Assembly: GCF_001952855.1 (NCBI RefSeq)
Contig: NZ_LPNO01000054.1
Location: 139,124 to 203,123, forward strand
DNA length: 64,000 nucleotides
Direction: 5' to 3'
Source: Pseudomonas sp. ATCC PTA-122608
GTDB lineage: Bacteria; Pseudomonadota; Gammaproteobacteria; Pseudomonadales; Pseudomonadaceae
The notes under the pieces: model-generated
Database searches by the model: none
Told to the model about the DNA's origin: nothing
The model's input: the letters and a program-made list of their open reading frames with translations, nothing else
In this document: positions 43,462 to 52,719 of the stretch, piece by piece
Position numbering within the stretch: the stretch's first letter is position 1
Layout of the letters: each line of letters begins with the position of its first letter
Program-made: the position numbers and the translations under genes

Positions 43462-44763
43462 TTATTGCAAAGTGTGTTGTTCGATGAACTCCGCCGGCAC
43501 AACACCTTCCCGGCTGACCAGCCGATTCAGCTCCGTGCGCGGTATTCGAACGGCCAGCAAGCTGACACCTTCTTCGTCGTGCTCTTCTTTCTGTACCGCG
43601 CCCAGCTCGAAAAACTGTGCACGCAGTCGAGCAAAACGCTGAGGCAAGCGCAAGGTGCCAACAAACAAATCGCTGCCCAACAGCTCGGCAATGGCTTGTT
43701 CAAGCAATTCCAGGCCGCGGCCATCACGCGCCGACAGCCAGACCCGCTGGGGCTTGCCGTTTTCGTCGCGCTGGATTTGTGGCTCAACGCCTTCAAGCAA
43801 ATCGAGTTTGTTATAGACCTCGAGGATGGGCAAGTCCTGGGCACCAATCTCACCCAACACCACCATGACCTGTTCAATCTGCAACATGCGATCCGGTTCA
43901 GCCGCATCGATTACGTGCAGCAGGAGGTCGGAATTGCTCGACTCTTCGAGCGTAGACCGAAATGCCTCGACCAGCTTGTGGGGCAAGTGACGAATGAAAC
44001 CCACGGTATCGGCCAGGACAATCGGCCCCAGGTCGTCCAGTTCCAGACGGCGCAAGGTCGGGTCGAGGGTCGCAAACAGTTGGTCGGCCGCGTACACGTC
44101 CGATTTCGTCACGTTATTGAAGAGCGTGGATTTGCCGGCGTTGGTATAGCCCACCAGGGAAACGGTCGGGATATCCGCACGCATACGGCCACGTCGCGAT
44201 TGTTCGCGCTGGCTGCGCACCTTCTCCAGGCGGCCCTTGATCTGTCGCAGGCGCACCCGCAGCAGACGCCGGTCGGTTTCCAGCTGGGTTTCACCCGGAC
44301 CACGCATGCCGATACCGCCACCCTGACGTTCAAGGTGAGTCCAGCCGCGAACCAGCCGGGTGCTCATGTGGTCAAGCTGGGCCAGTTCTACCTGGAGCTT
44401 GCCTTCATGGGTACGGGCGCGCTGAGCGAAAATATCGAGAATCAGACCCGTGCGGTCGATCACGCGACACTCGAAAACTCGTTCGAGGTTACGTTCCTGA
44501 CTGGGCGTGAGGATGTGATTGAAAATCACCAGATCGGCCTTTTCGGCATGGACCAAGTCGTGCAGCTCTTGGACCTTACCGCTGCCAATCAAGAATTTGG
44601 CGGTTGGCCGATGACGCGGCACGTTAAAAAACGCGACGGTCTCGGCACCGGCCGAATTTGCCAACTCCTGAAACTCCTGCGGATCTTCGCGCGCCTCAGG
44701 GTCCTGTCCATCCAAGTGAACGAGGATTACTCGCTCACCACCACCGTGGCGCTCAAAGAACAA
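43462..44763 (-). CDS. hflX: GTPase HflX
   Basis: Ribosome-associated GTPase that splits stalled 70S ribosomes under stress. It has 433 aa: an N-terminal HflX domain, a coiled-coil linker with GIGMRGPGETQLETDRR, then the G domain with GYTNAGKST near residue 205 and DTVGFIRHLP. It starts 12 bp after hfq. Confidence 0.96.
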   Translation of the reverse strand: MFFERHGGGERVILVHLDGQDPEAREDPQEFQELANSAGAETVAFFNVPRHRPTAKFLIGSGKVQELHDLVHAEKADLVIFNHILTPSQERNLERVFECRVIDRTGLILDIFAQRARTHEGKLQVELAQLDHMSTRLVRGWTHLERQGGGIGMRGPGETQLETDRRLLRVRLRQIKGRLEKVRSQREQSRRGRMRADIPTVSLVGYTNAGKSTLFNNVTKSDVYAADQLFATLDPTLRRLELDDLGPIVLADTVGFIRHLPHKLVEAFRSTLEESSNSDLLLHVIDAAEPDRMLQIEQVMVVLGEIGAQDLPILEVYNKLDLLEGVEPQIQRDENGKPQRVWLSARDGRGLELLEQAIAELLGSDLFVGTLRLPQRFARLRAQFFELGAVQKEEHDEEGVSLLAVRIPRTELNRLVSREGVVPAEFIEQHTLQ

Positions 44764-44775
44764 AGGAGACTCCTA

Positions 44776-45039
44776 TCAGGCGTTACCTGGTGCAGGCTCG
44801 GCGTCACCCTGTTCTTCGGTTGCGCTAGGCAGACGAATCGGACGAACCGGCACTACGGTCGAGATAGCGTGCTTGTAAACCATTTGGCTTACGGTGTTTT
44901 TCAGCAGGATCACGAACTGGTCGAACGACTCAATCGTGCCCTGCAGCTTGATACCGTTGACCAGATAGATGGAAACCCCAACTTTCTCTTTACGTAAAGT
45001 ATTCAAGTAAGGGTCTTGTAGCGAATGCCCTTTTGACAT
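44776..45039 (-). CDS. hfq: RNA chaperone Hfq
   Basis: Sm-like hexamer that pairs small RNAs with mRNAs and, in Pseudomonas, acts with Crc in catabolite repression. It has 87 aa with LQDPYLNTLRKEKVGVSIYL and Sm2 motif YKHAIST. The short C-terminus is typical of pseudomonads. The ATG at 45039 has AAGGAG upstream. It lies in the miaA-hfq-hflX order. Confidence 0.98.
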   Translation of the reverse strand: MSKGHSLQDPYLNTLRKEKVGVSIYLVNGIKLQGTIESFDQFVILLKNTVSQMVYKHAISTVVPVRPIRLPSATEEQGDAEPAPGNA

Positions 45040-45133
45040 GTGCCGCACTCCTTTAAGGATCAATAATAAAAAATCGGAAAATAGATAGCTTATGGCCGTC
45101 ACACCCCCAAGGATAGACGGCAATTGCAAGGAC

Positions 45134-46105
45134 TCAGCTCAATATGGAGACCGTTCCCAAGTATTTCAAGGCGCGTGACAGATTGTCGCAATCCAGACTG
45201 TCCAACCAGTGTAAATCAGTCCAGCTGCGCAGCCATGTGAACTGGCGTTTTGCCAATTGGCGCGTGGCAATGATGCCGCGCTCCTGCATTTCGGCTGACG
45301 TCAGCTTGCCATCCAGATGATCCCAGACTTGGCGGTAGCCTACAGCACGTATCGAAGGCAACCCCGCATGCAGGTCACCTCTTGAACGCAGTGCTACGAC
45401 CTCGTCCACAAACCCCTGTTCCAACATAATTGTGAATCTTTGTGCAATTCGTTCATGCAGCACCTGGCGATCCGTCGGAGCGATGGCCAGATTCGCCACA
45501 GTATAGGGCAATTGTGAGTGTCCCGAGGCGCCTGCTTCAGCACTTTGCGCAGTTTGTTTCAGCCTGTGTTCAGTCATGGTCTGGCCACTGACCCGCCAGA
45601 CTTCCAAGGCTCGCGTCAGGCGCTGGGGGTCATTGGGATGAATCCGCGCGGCGGAAACCGGATCCACAGCCGCCAACTGGTCGTGCAAGGCCTGCCAGCC
45701 AAGGCGCGCAGCCTCTTCCTCAAGGTCGGCACGAACCTGTGGATCGGCCGGCGGCATATCAGCCAGACCTTCCTGCAACGCCTTGTAGTAGAGCATCGTG
45801 CCGCCCACCAACAGCGGAATCTTGCCCCGCGCGGTGATATCGGCCATGGCTGCCAGGGCATCGGTGCGAAAATCCGCCGCCGAATAGCTCTCGCTGGGAT
45901 CGATGATGTCGATCAACCGGTGCGGATACTGGGCCAGCAGCTCTTTTGAGGGCTTGGCGGTGCCAATGTCCATGTCCCGGTAAACCAGTGCAGAGTCGAC
46001 ACTGATCAGTTCGCACGGCAAAACCTTGGTCAGCTCGATGGCCAGGTCGGTCTTGCCGGCGGCCGTCGGGCCCATCAGGAAGATCGCGGGGGGCAAGGCA
46101 CTCAT
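45134..46105 (-). CDS. miaA: tRNA dimethylallyltransferase MiaA
   Basis: Adds the dimethylallyl group to A37 of tRNAs that read codons beginning with U. It has 323 aa with P-loop GPTAAGKT at residues 12-19, DSALVYRDMDIGTAKP and DPNDPQRLTRALEV-like RIHPNDPQRLTRALEVWRV. The ATG at 46105 overlaps the mutL stop by one base (TGATG). Confidence 0.96.
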   Translation of the reverse strand: MSALPPAIFLMGPTAAGKTDLAIELTKVLPCELISVDSALVYRDMDIGTAKPSKELLAQYPHRLIDIIDPSESYSAADFRTDALAAMADITARGKIPLLVGGTMLYYKALQEGLADMPPADPQVRADLEEEAARLGWQALHDQLAAVDPVSAARIHPNDPQRLTRALEVWRVSGQTMTEHRLKQTAQSAEAGASGHSQLPYTVANLAIAPTDRQVLHERIAQRFTIMLEQGFVDEVVALRSRGDLHAGLPSIRAVGYRQVWDHLDGKLTSAEMQERGIIATRQLAKRQFTWLRSWTDLHWLDSLDCDNLSRALKYLGTVSILS

Positions 46106-48018
46106 CAACGGCCGCGCAAGAACAATTTGTCGAGATCGTCCAGGCCCATCTGGGTCCAGGTCGGCCGGCCGTGGTTGCATTGGCCGCTGCGCTCAGTGTT
46201 TTCCATGTCCCGCAGCAAACCGTTCATTTCCGGCAGGGCCAGCCGGCGGTTGGCGCGGATGGCGCCGTGGCAGGCCATGGTGCCGAGCAGTTCATTGATG
46301 TGAGCCTGGATACGGTCGCTGGTGCCGTATTCCATCAAGTCCGCCAGTACGTCAGCCACCAGCCGGTTGGCCTCGGCCTGCTTGAGCAAAGCCGGGATCT
46401 GGCGGATAGCCAGGGTTTCCGGGCCCAGGCGTTGCAGCTCAAAGCCCAGCTTCTGGAACACGCTGACGTGTTCTTCGGCGCAATCGGCCTCGCGCTGGCT
46501 GACCGCCAGGGATTCCGGCACCAGCAGCGGCTGGCCACTAAGGCCTTCGCTGGCCATGGCGATCTTCAGGCGCTCGTACATGATCCGCTCGTGGGCGGCG
46601 TGCATGTCCACCAGCACCAGGCCGTGGGCGTTTTCCGCAAGGATGTAGATGCCCTTGAGCTGGGCCAACGCGTAACCCAGCGGCGGCACGTCGCCCTGGC
46701 CTTCCGGCAAGGCGGCAGCCCCCGACTCGGCGCCTGGCAGCGGTGCAAAAAACTCGCGATAGGCTGCCTGGGCTTCGGCGACTGGCAACGCTGATTGCGG
46801 GCGCGGCGTGTATTGGTATTGATAGCCGGCGCCAGCACCTGAGCCTGGAGCGGTATAGCTCGGCTGGGCTTGCGGCGATTGCAGCAAGTTGGCCGCCAGG
46901 CTCATTTCGCCCTGGGGCCCGAACTCACCGGCTTCCGGCCCCGAGGGACGGACGACAGCCGTGACAATCGGTGCGGCCAGATGATCATCGGGGCGCACAT
47001 CGCCCAAGGCGCGGTGCAGCGTGCCATAGAGGAAGTCATGAACCATGCGACCGTCACGGAAGCGCACTTCGTGCTTGGTCGGGTGCACGTTAACGTCCAC
47101 CACCGACGGGTCGACCTCGAAAAACAGCACAAACGTCGGATGCCGCCCGTTGAACAGCACGTCGCGATACGCCTGGCGCACCGCGTGGGCCACCAGTTTG
47201 TCGCGCACCGCCCGGCCGTTCACAAAGAAGTACTGCAAGTCTGCCTGGCTACGGGAGAAGGTCGGCAAACCCACCCAACCCCAAAGGCGCAGGCCATTGC
47301 GCTCGATCTCGATCGGCAGCGCCTGCTCCAGGAACCCCGCGCCGCAGATAGCCGAGACGCGCCGGGCACGGGCCGCATCATCATGGGCCTCATGCAGGCT
47401 GAGGATGGTCTTGCCGTTATGGCGCAGGTGGAAAGCCACATCAAAACGGGCCAGGGCCAAGCGCTTGATGACTTCTTGCAAGTGATCGAATTCGGTTTTT
47501 TCGGCCTTGAGGAATTTGCGCCGGGCCGGGGTGTTGAAGAACAGGTCGCGCACTTCCACCGAGGTGCCCACCGGATGCGCAGCCGGCCGGACTCGGGGCG
47601 CCATGTCGCGACCTTCGGTTTCAACCTGCCAGGCTTGATCGGCGTCGCGGGTGCGGGACGTCAGGGTCAGGCGAGCCACGGAGCTGATGGAAGCCAGGGC
47701 CTCACCACGAAACCCAAGGCTCATCACTCGCTCAAGGTCTTCCAGGTCGCGAATCTTGCTGGTGGCGTGACGGGCCAGGGCCAGCGGCAGGTCGTCGGAT
47801 GAAATCCCGCTGCCGTCGTCGCGCACCCGCAGCAGCTTGACGCCGCCCAGCTCAACGTCGACGTCAATGCGCTTGGCGCCGGAGTCGATGCTGTTTTCCA
47901 GCAGTTCCTTGATCACCGACGCTGGCCGCTCGACCACCTCGCCCGCCGCGATCTGGTTGGCGAGGCGCGGGCTTAGCAGCTCAATGCGCGAAGTGTTGCT
48001 CAAGACTGTTTCGCTCAT
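46105..48018 (-). CDS. mutL: DNA mismatch repair protein MutL
   Basis: GHKL ATPase that links MutS recognition to strand incision. It has 637 aa: N-terminal ATPase (IAAGEVVERPASVIKELLEN, then GFRGEALASISSV), a Gln/Pro-rich linker, and a C-terminal dimerisation domain with DMHAAHERIMYE near residue 470. That motif is the metal-binding endonuclease site, expected in bacteria without MutH. It overlaps amiB by one base and miaA by one base. Confidence 0.96.
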   Translation of the reverse strand: MSETVLSNTSRIELLSPRLANQIAAGEVVERPASVIKELLENSIDSGAKRIDVDVELGGVKLLRVRDDGSGISSDDLPLALARHATSKIRDLEDLERVMSLGFRGEALASISSVARLTLTSRTRDADQAWQVETEGRDMAPRVRPAAHPVGTSVEVRDLFFNTPARRKFLKAEKTEFDHLQEVIKRLALARFDVAFHLRHNGKTILSLHEAHDDAARARRVSAICGAGFLEQALPIEIERNGLRLWGWVGLPTFSRSQADLQYFFVNGRAVRDKLVAHAVRQAYRDVLFNGRHPTFVLFFEVDPSVVDVNVHPTKHEVRFRDGRMVHDFLYGTLHRALGDVRPDDHLAAPIVTAVVRPSGPEAGEFGPQGEMSLAANLLQSPQAQPSYTAPGSGAGAGYQYQYTPRPQSALPVAEAQAAYREFFAPLPGAESGAAALPEGQGDVPPLGYALAQLKGIYILAENAHGLVLVDMHAAHERIMYERLKIAMASEGLSGQPLLVPESLAVSQREADCAEEHVSVFQKLGFELQRLGPETLAIRQIPALLKQAEANRLVADVLADLMEYGTSDRIQAHINELLGTMACHGAIRANRRLALPEMNGLLRDMENTERSGQCNHGRPTWTQMGLDDLDKLFLRGR

Positions 48019-49439
48019 TATTGCGCCGCCAGTTCAGTGCCCGGGATGGTCAACACCTGGCCGACCTTCAGTTCATCGGTCTTCAGGTTGTTGGCACTGC
48101 GCAAGGTTGCCGCAGACACCTGGAACCGCACCGCCAGCATTGCCAGGGTGTCGCCCGGTTGCACGCGATGGTCACGCGGACCCTGGGCGATCTTCCCGGA
48201 ATCACGCAGCCAGGCGATGTAGGTGCCCGGCGGCGGGTTCTGCTGGAAGAACTGGCGAACACCGGCGCTGATGGAACGCGCCAACGCCTGCTGGTGGCTG
48301 GAAGAGGCCAGTTTCGAGGCTTCGTTGGAGTTGGAGATAAACCCGGTTTCCACCAGGATCGACGGAATATCCGGCGACTTGAGCACCATGAACCCGGCCT
48401 GCTCCACGCGCTGTTTATGCAGCGAAGTGACACGACCGATATTGCTCAGGACTTTCTGCCCGACGTTCAGGCTGGAGGTCAGCGAGGCGGTCATCGACAG
48501 GTCGAGCAATACGCCGGCGAGCATTTTGTCCTTGTCGTCGAGGGACACGTTGCCGGCCCCGCCGATCAAGTCGGAACGGTTTTCACTGTCCGCCAGCCAG
48601 CGGGCGGTCTCGGAAGTGGCGCCGCGATCCGACAGGGCAAACACCGAAGCACCAAACGCAGCAGCCGAAGGGGCGGCGTCGGCGTGGATCGAGACGAACA
48701 GGTCGGCGCCCTTCTTGCGGGCGATTTCGGTACGGCCACGCAGCGGAATAAAGTAGTCGCCGGTACGGGTCAGCTCGGCGCGATAGCCTTTCATGCCATT
48801 GATCTGGCGCTGCAGTTCGCGGGCGATGGCCAGTACCACGTCTTTTTCATGCTGGCCGCGCGAGCCGGAGGCTCCAGGGTCTTCGCCGCCGTGACCGGCA
48901 TCGATGACCACGATGATGTCACGCTTGCCCGCGGGTGCAGGTGGTGGTGGCGGCAATTTGACCTGAGGCTGGGACTGGTTGACCGGCACCGCCGGTATCG
49001 TCGCAACGCTTGGGGTTGGCGCGGGCGGCGGCGCGGCATCGGCGGCGTTGTCGAACAGGTCGACCACCAGCCGGTTGCCATATTGCGCGTTGGGCGCCAG
49101 CACGAAGCTTTTCGGGGTCACGGCCTTTTTCAGGTCGATGACCACCCGCAGATCGGTCGGCGTACGTTGGGCCGAGCGCATCGCGGTAATCGGGGTATTG
49201 GCCATGGCGACTTTCAACGGCGCGGCCAGGGTCGCACCGTTGATATCAATCACCAGGCGATCGGGCGCCGTAAGGGTGAAGACGCTGTGCTGAACCGGGC
49301 CAGACAGGTCGAATACCAGTCGCGTGTTATCCGGTGCCCGCCACAGGCGAACACTTTTCACCTGTGAGGCCGCCAGTGCATTGAAAGTCATTGCCGCAAG
49401 CAACACCCCTACGACAGTAACCAACGCGCGAAAGCGCAT
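48018..49439 (-). CDS. amiB: N-acetylmuramoyl-L-alanine amidase AmiB
   Basis: Periplasmic zinc amidase that splits septal peptidoglycan. It has 473 aa from the ATG at 49439; an earlier ATG at 49451 lacks a ribosome binding site of its own. Order: signal peptide (VTVVGVLLAAMTFNALAA), AMIN domain, Pro-rich linker, Amidase_3 with VIDAGHGGEDPGASG near residue 180, and a C-terminal LysM domain (HRVQPGDTLAMLAVRFQVS). Confidence 0.95.
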   Translation of the reverse strand: MRFRALVTVVGVLLAAMTFNALAASQVKSVRLWRAPDNTRLVFDLSGPVQHSVFTLTAPDRLVIDINGATLAAPLKVAMANTPITAMRSAQRTPTDLRVVIDLKKAVTPKSFVLAPNAQYGNRLVVDLFDNAADAAPPPAPTPSVATIPAVPVNQSQPQVKLPPPPPAPAGKRDIIVVIDAGHGGEDPGASGSRGQHEKDVVLAIARELQRQINGMKGYRAELTRTGDYFIPLRGRTEIARKKGADLFVSIHADAAPSAAAFGASVFALSDRGATSETARWLADSENRSDLIGGAGNVSLDDKDKMLAGVLLDLSMTASLTSSLNVGQKVLSNIGRVTSLHKQRVEQAGFMVLKSPDIPSILVETGFISNSNEASKLASSSHQQALARSISAGVRQFFQQNPPPGTYIAWLRDSGKIAQGPRDHRVQPGDTLAMLAVRFQVSAATLRSANNLKTDELKVGQVLTIPGTELAAQ

Positions 49440-49454
49440 ACCTAACCCCATCAA

Positions 49455-49925
49455 TTATTTGAATTCCAATGCCAAAGCGGCGCACCACGACTCGCCGCGC
49501 GCGCTCTGGGACAACAACTTCAGCTGACGTCCATGCTTATGCGGGGTAATGGTAATGGTCAGGTCCGGCTTTGGCAAAAAGCCTGTGCCTTTATCTGGCC
49601 ACTCGATCAGGCATAACGCGTCTTCATCGAAGTAATCGCGGATGCCCATGTATTCCAGTTCTTCGGGATCCACCAGGCGATACAGGTCGAAGTGGAAAGC
49701 TCGTACGTCGCCAATTTCGTAGGGTTCTACCAAAGTGAACGTAGGGCTTTTCACAGCACCTTGATGCCCCAACCCGCGAATGATGCCCCGGGACAAGGTG
49801 GTTTTCCCGGCGCCCAAGTCGCCTTCCAGAAAGATCAAACCCGAGCCTTTCGTCACCTGGGCGATACGGTTGCCCAGCGCGACCATGGCGTCTTCATCGG
49901 ACAGGAAAAGGACTACTTCAGACAC
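49455..49925 (-). CDS. tsaE: tRNA threonylcarbamoyladenosine ATPase TsaE
   Basis: P-loop ATPase that works with TsaB/TsaD in making t6A37 on tRNA. It has 156 aa with GDLGAGKTT at about 35-43, VKSPTFTLVEPY, and FHFDLYRL. It overlaps the nnrD gene upstream by 13 bp and sits 15 bp before amiB, so it belongs to the same operon. Confidence 0.95.
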   Translation of the reverse strand: MSEVVLFLSDEDAMVALGNRIAQVTKGSGLIFLEGDLGAGKTTLSRGIIRGLGHQGAVKSPTFTLVEPYEIGDVRAFHFDLYRLVDPEELEYMGIRDYFDEDALCLIEWPDKGTGFLPKPDLTITITPHKHGRQLKLLSQSARGESWCAALALEFK

Positions 49926-50773
49926 GGCGATTGCTCCTCCAGCAACTGACGAATGGCAGGAATCAGGTCACTGGCGGCCAGCCCGCGACCGTAGATGCCC
50001 TGGCGATCTCCGGCAGTGGCATGCAGCCAGACCGCCAGGCAGGCGGCATCAAATGCCGACATGCCTTGAGCCAATAAAGCACCGACCAGGCCAGCCAACA
50101 CGTCGCCCAGGCCGGCCGTCGCCATCGCCGGATGGCCCTGATCACAGCGGGCAACGCGGCCGTCCGGGCTGGCGATCAAGCTGCCTGCGCCCTTGAGGAT
50201 CGCTACTGCATTGAATTTCTGACTCAACGCGCGCGCTACGTTAAGGCGGTCGGCCTGAACCTCGGCTGTCGAAATGCCCATCAAGCGGGCGGCTTCGCCA
50301 GGGTGTGGAGTGATCACACAATTGGCCGGCAAGCTGACGCTGCCCGTCGCCAGCAGGTTCAAGGCGTCGGCATCCCAGACCTGCGGCTGCCTGGCGTTGG
50401 CCGCTACCGACAGCAGGCTTTTGCCCCAAGAGGCTTCGCCCAGGCCCGGGCCGATGACGATCACGGAAATCTTTTCCAGCAAGCCCATCAACTGATTGGC
50501 CGAGTGCACGCCCACGGTCATGACTTCCGGCAACCGCGCCAGCGCCGCTGCAACGTGCTCGCTGCGAGTCGCCAGGGAAACCATGCCGGCACCACTGCGC
50601 AGGGCACTTTCGGCGCTGAGCAAGGCGGCGCCGCCAAAACCCCGGTCGCCGCCGATCAGCAATACATGGCCGAACTGGCCTTTATGGGCGTCCGGGGAAC
50701 GCGCAGCGAGTTGCGGCAATTGGCCGGGCAACAGGTGCTGAACGTCGGGTATTTCGTGTTTTGTCTGCGGCAT
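49913..50773 (-). CDS. nnrD: ADP-dependent NAD(P)H-hydrate dehydratase (NnrD)
   Basis: Repairs hydrated NAD(P)H with ADP. It has 286 aa and holds only the ribokinase-like dehydratase domain: GPGLGEASWGKSL, CVITPHPGEAARLMG and GLGDVLAGLVGALLA. The N-terminal epimerase domain (NnrE) found fused in E. coli Nnr is absent. It is first in the minus-strand nnrD-tsaE-amiB-mutL block and divergent from queG. Confidence 0.9.
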   Translation of the reverse strand: MPQTKHEIPDVQHLLPGQLPQLAARSPDAHKGQFGHVLLIGGDRGFGGAALLSAESALRSGAGMVSLATRSEHVAAALARLPEVMTVGVHSANQLMGLLEKISVIVIGPGLGEASWGKSLLSVAANARQPQVWDADALNLLATGSVSLPANCVITPHPGEAARLMGISTAEVQADRLNVARALSQKFNAVAILKGAGSLIASPDGRVARCDQGHPAMATAGLGDVLAGLVGALLAQGMSAFDAACLAVWLHATAGDRQGIYGRGLAASDLIPAIRQLLEEQSPCLK

Positions 50774-50835
50774 GCGTCTTCAAGCTCCGATGTCTGGCAG
50801 AATTATACGCATCTAACCTGCGGTTTCTCTTGTTC

Positions 50836-51918
50836 ATGCCTGCTATTACCTACGACCTGCCCGCCCTCGCTCAATCGATCAAAGACTGGGGCCGCGAGCT
50901 GGGCTTTCAACAAGTGGGCATCAGCGGCCTTGACCTCGCCGAGCATGAGCAGCACCTGCAGCGCTGGCTCGACGCCGGCTACCACGGCGAAATGGACTAC
51001 ATGGGCGCCCACGGCAGCAAGCGCTCACACCCGGAAGAACTGGTGCCCGGCACCTTGCGCGTGGTGTCGCTGCGCATGGACTACCTGCCCGGCGACACTC
51101 AAATGGCCCAATTGCTGGCCAAACCCGAAAAAGCCTACATCTCCCGTTACGCGTTAGGCCGCGACTATCACAAGCTGATCCGCAAACGCGTGCAGCAACT
51201 GGCCGACCGGATTCAGGCGCAGATCGGCCCGTTCGGCTTCCGTGCGTTTGTCGACAGCGCCCCGGTGCTGGAAAAAGCCATCGCCGAACAAGCCGGGCTG
51301 GGCTGGATCGGCAAAAACACCCTGGTACTCAACCGCAAGGCCGGCAGCTACTTCTTCCTGAGCGAGTTGTTTGTCGACCTGCCGTTGCCGGTCGACCCAC
51401 CCCACGCCACCGAACACTGTGGCCGTTGCACCGCCTGCCTGGACATCTGCCCGACCAACGCCTTCGTCGGCCCCTACGTGCTGGACGCCCGACGCTGCAT
51501 TTCCTACCTGACCATCGAGCTGAAAAGCGCGATCCCCGAAGACTTGCGCCCACTGATCGGCAACCGGGTATTCGGCTGTGATGACTGTCAGATCGTTTGC
51601 CCGTGGAATCGTTTCGCCCGGCCTACCGACGAAGGTGATTTCAAGCCACGGCACAATCTGGATAACGCAGAACTGGCCGAATTGTTCATGTGGGACGAAG
51701 ACAAATTTCTCAGCAGCACCGAAGGCTCGCCCCTGCGCCGCGCCGGCTATGAGCGCTGGCTGCGCAACCTGGCGGTGGGCCTGGGCAATGCGCCGTCAAG
51801 CATTCCGGTGCTGGAAGCGTTGAAGGCGCGAAGGAAGTACCCGTCGGAACTGGTGCGCGAACATGTGGAATGGGCGCTGAACCAGCATGCCGAACGTCAG
51901 TGCACGTCGTCGTTGTAG
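50836..51918 (+). CDS. queG: Epoxyqueuosine reductase QueG
   Basis: Cobalamin- and iron-sulfur-dependent last step of queuosine synthesis in tRNA. It has 360 aa with two [4Fe-4S] motifs, CGRCTACLDICPTNAF near residue 196 and CDDCQIVCPWN near 248, and family motif GLGWIGKNTLVLN. The ATG at 50836 begins the family N-terminus. Its 3' end overlaps the convergent TRIC-family gene by 22 bp. Confidence 0.96.
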   Translation: MPAITYDLPALAQSIKDWGRELGFQQVGISGLDLAEHEQHLQRWLDAGYHGEMDYMGAHGSKRSHPEELVPGTLRVVSLRMDYLPGDTQMAQLLAKPEKAYISRYALGRDYHKLIRKRVQQLADRIQAQIGPFGFRAFVDSAPVLEKAIAEQAGLGWIGKNTLVLNRKAGSYFFLSELFVDLPLPVDPPHATEHCGRCTACLDICPTNAFVGPYVLDARRCISYLTIELKSAIPEDLRPLIGNRVFGCDDCQIVCPWNRFARPTDEGDFKPRHNLDNAELAELFMWDEDKFLSSTEGSPLRRAGYERWLRNLAVGLGNAPSSIPVLEALKARRKYPSELVREHVEWALNQHAERQCTSSL

Positions 51919-52511
51919 ACGAACTTGGGCATTTCCCAATGGAAGCGGATCGCCAACAGACGCAATAGAAAGCCGCTGAACAGCGTCAGCAGGATTGATT
52001 GCTCGCTGGGCAGTTCCAGATAGATGCACAACATGTAGAACCAGGCGGCCAGGAACGAAACGCTGGCGTACAGCTCGCGGCGGAAGATCAGCGGGATGTC
52101 GTTGCAGAAGATGTCCCGCAGGATGCCGCCGAATACCCCGGTGATCACACCGCTGACCGACGCCACCAGCATGCCGTGGCCCATTTCCAGGGCGGTCATG
52201 CAACCGATCAGAGTAAAGGCCACCAGACCGACGGCGTCCAGCGCGAGGAACAGCGAGCGCAGGTGGCGCATCAGTGGGGCGATGAAGATTGTCACCAGCG
52301 CTGCGATGGAGGTCAGCACCAGGTATTCCGGGTGCTTGACCCAGGTCAGCGGGTAGTGGCCGAGCAACACGTCACGCACCGAACCGCCGCCCAGTGCCGT
52401 CACACAGGCGATCAGCACCACACCGAACCAATCCATGCCCCGCCGCCCGGCGGACAAGGCGCCCGTCATGGCTTCGGCGGTAATGGCGACGAGGTAGAGC
52501 ATCAGCAGCAT
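51897..52511 (-). CDS. TRIC cation channel / UPF0126 (YicG-like) membrane protein
   Basis: A 204-aa inner-membrane protein with about six or seven hydrophobic segments and two homologous halves, each with a GG..RD motif (ALGGGSVRDVLLG near residue 40, GVFGGILRDIFCND near 126). This matches UPF0126, bacterial relatives of TRIC potassium channels. Physiological role is untested. Its last 22 bases overlap queG on the opposite strand. Confidence 0.87.
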   Translation of the reverse strand: MLLMLYLVAITAEAMTGALSAGRRGMDWFGVVLIACVTALGGGSVRDVLLGHYPLTWVKHPEYLVLTSIAALVTIFIAPLMRHLRSLFLALDAVGLVAFTLIGCMTALEMGHGMLVASVSGVITGVFGGILRDIFCNDIPLIFRRELYASVSFLAAWFYMLCIYLELPSEQSILLTLFSGFLLRLLAIRFHWEMPKFVYNDDVH

Positions 52512-52603
52512 GATGGCGATCCTTGCAAAGAGGCGCGCAGTCTAATCATTTGGTGATGGCACCAAAAGGGGGCGAGCCCTCAAGAGCTTAAAGCTCGTCC
52601 TAA

Positions 52604-52697
52604 TGTGGCGAGGGAGCTTGCTCCCGTTGGACTGCGCAGCAGTCCCATTTTTCAGGGCTGCTTCGCAGCCCAGCGGGAGCAAGCTCCCTCGCCACAA
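52604..52697. repeat. REP-like inverted repeat (GTGGCGAGGGAGC type)
   Basis: A long hairpin of TGTGGCGAGGGAGCTTGCTC and complement with an inner GGGCTGC/GCAGCCC dyad. This is another class of the intergenic repeats in the window. It lies between two minus-strand genes, orn (upstream) and the TRIC-family gene. Confidence 0.8.
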
Positions 52698-52719
52698 CAG
52701 CTCTTCACCACGACTCAAA

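Noticed and set aside
42736..44997. Long plus-strand frame across hflK, hflX and hfq
   Set aside because: It runs through three certain genes on the other strand and its translation has no family resemblance.
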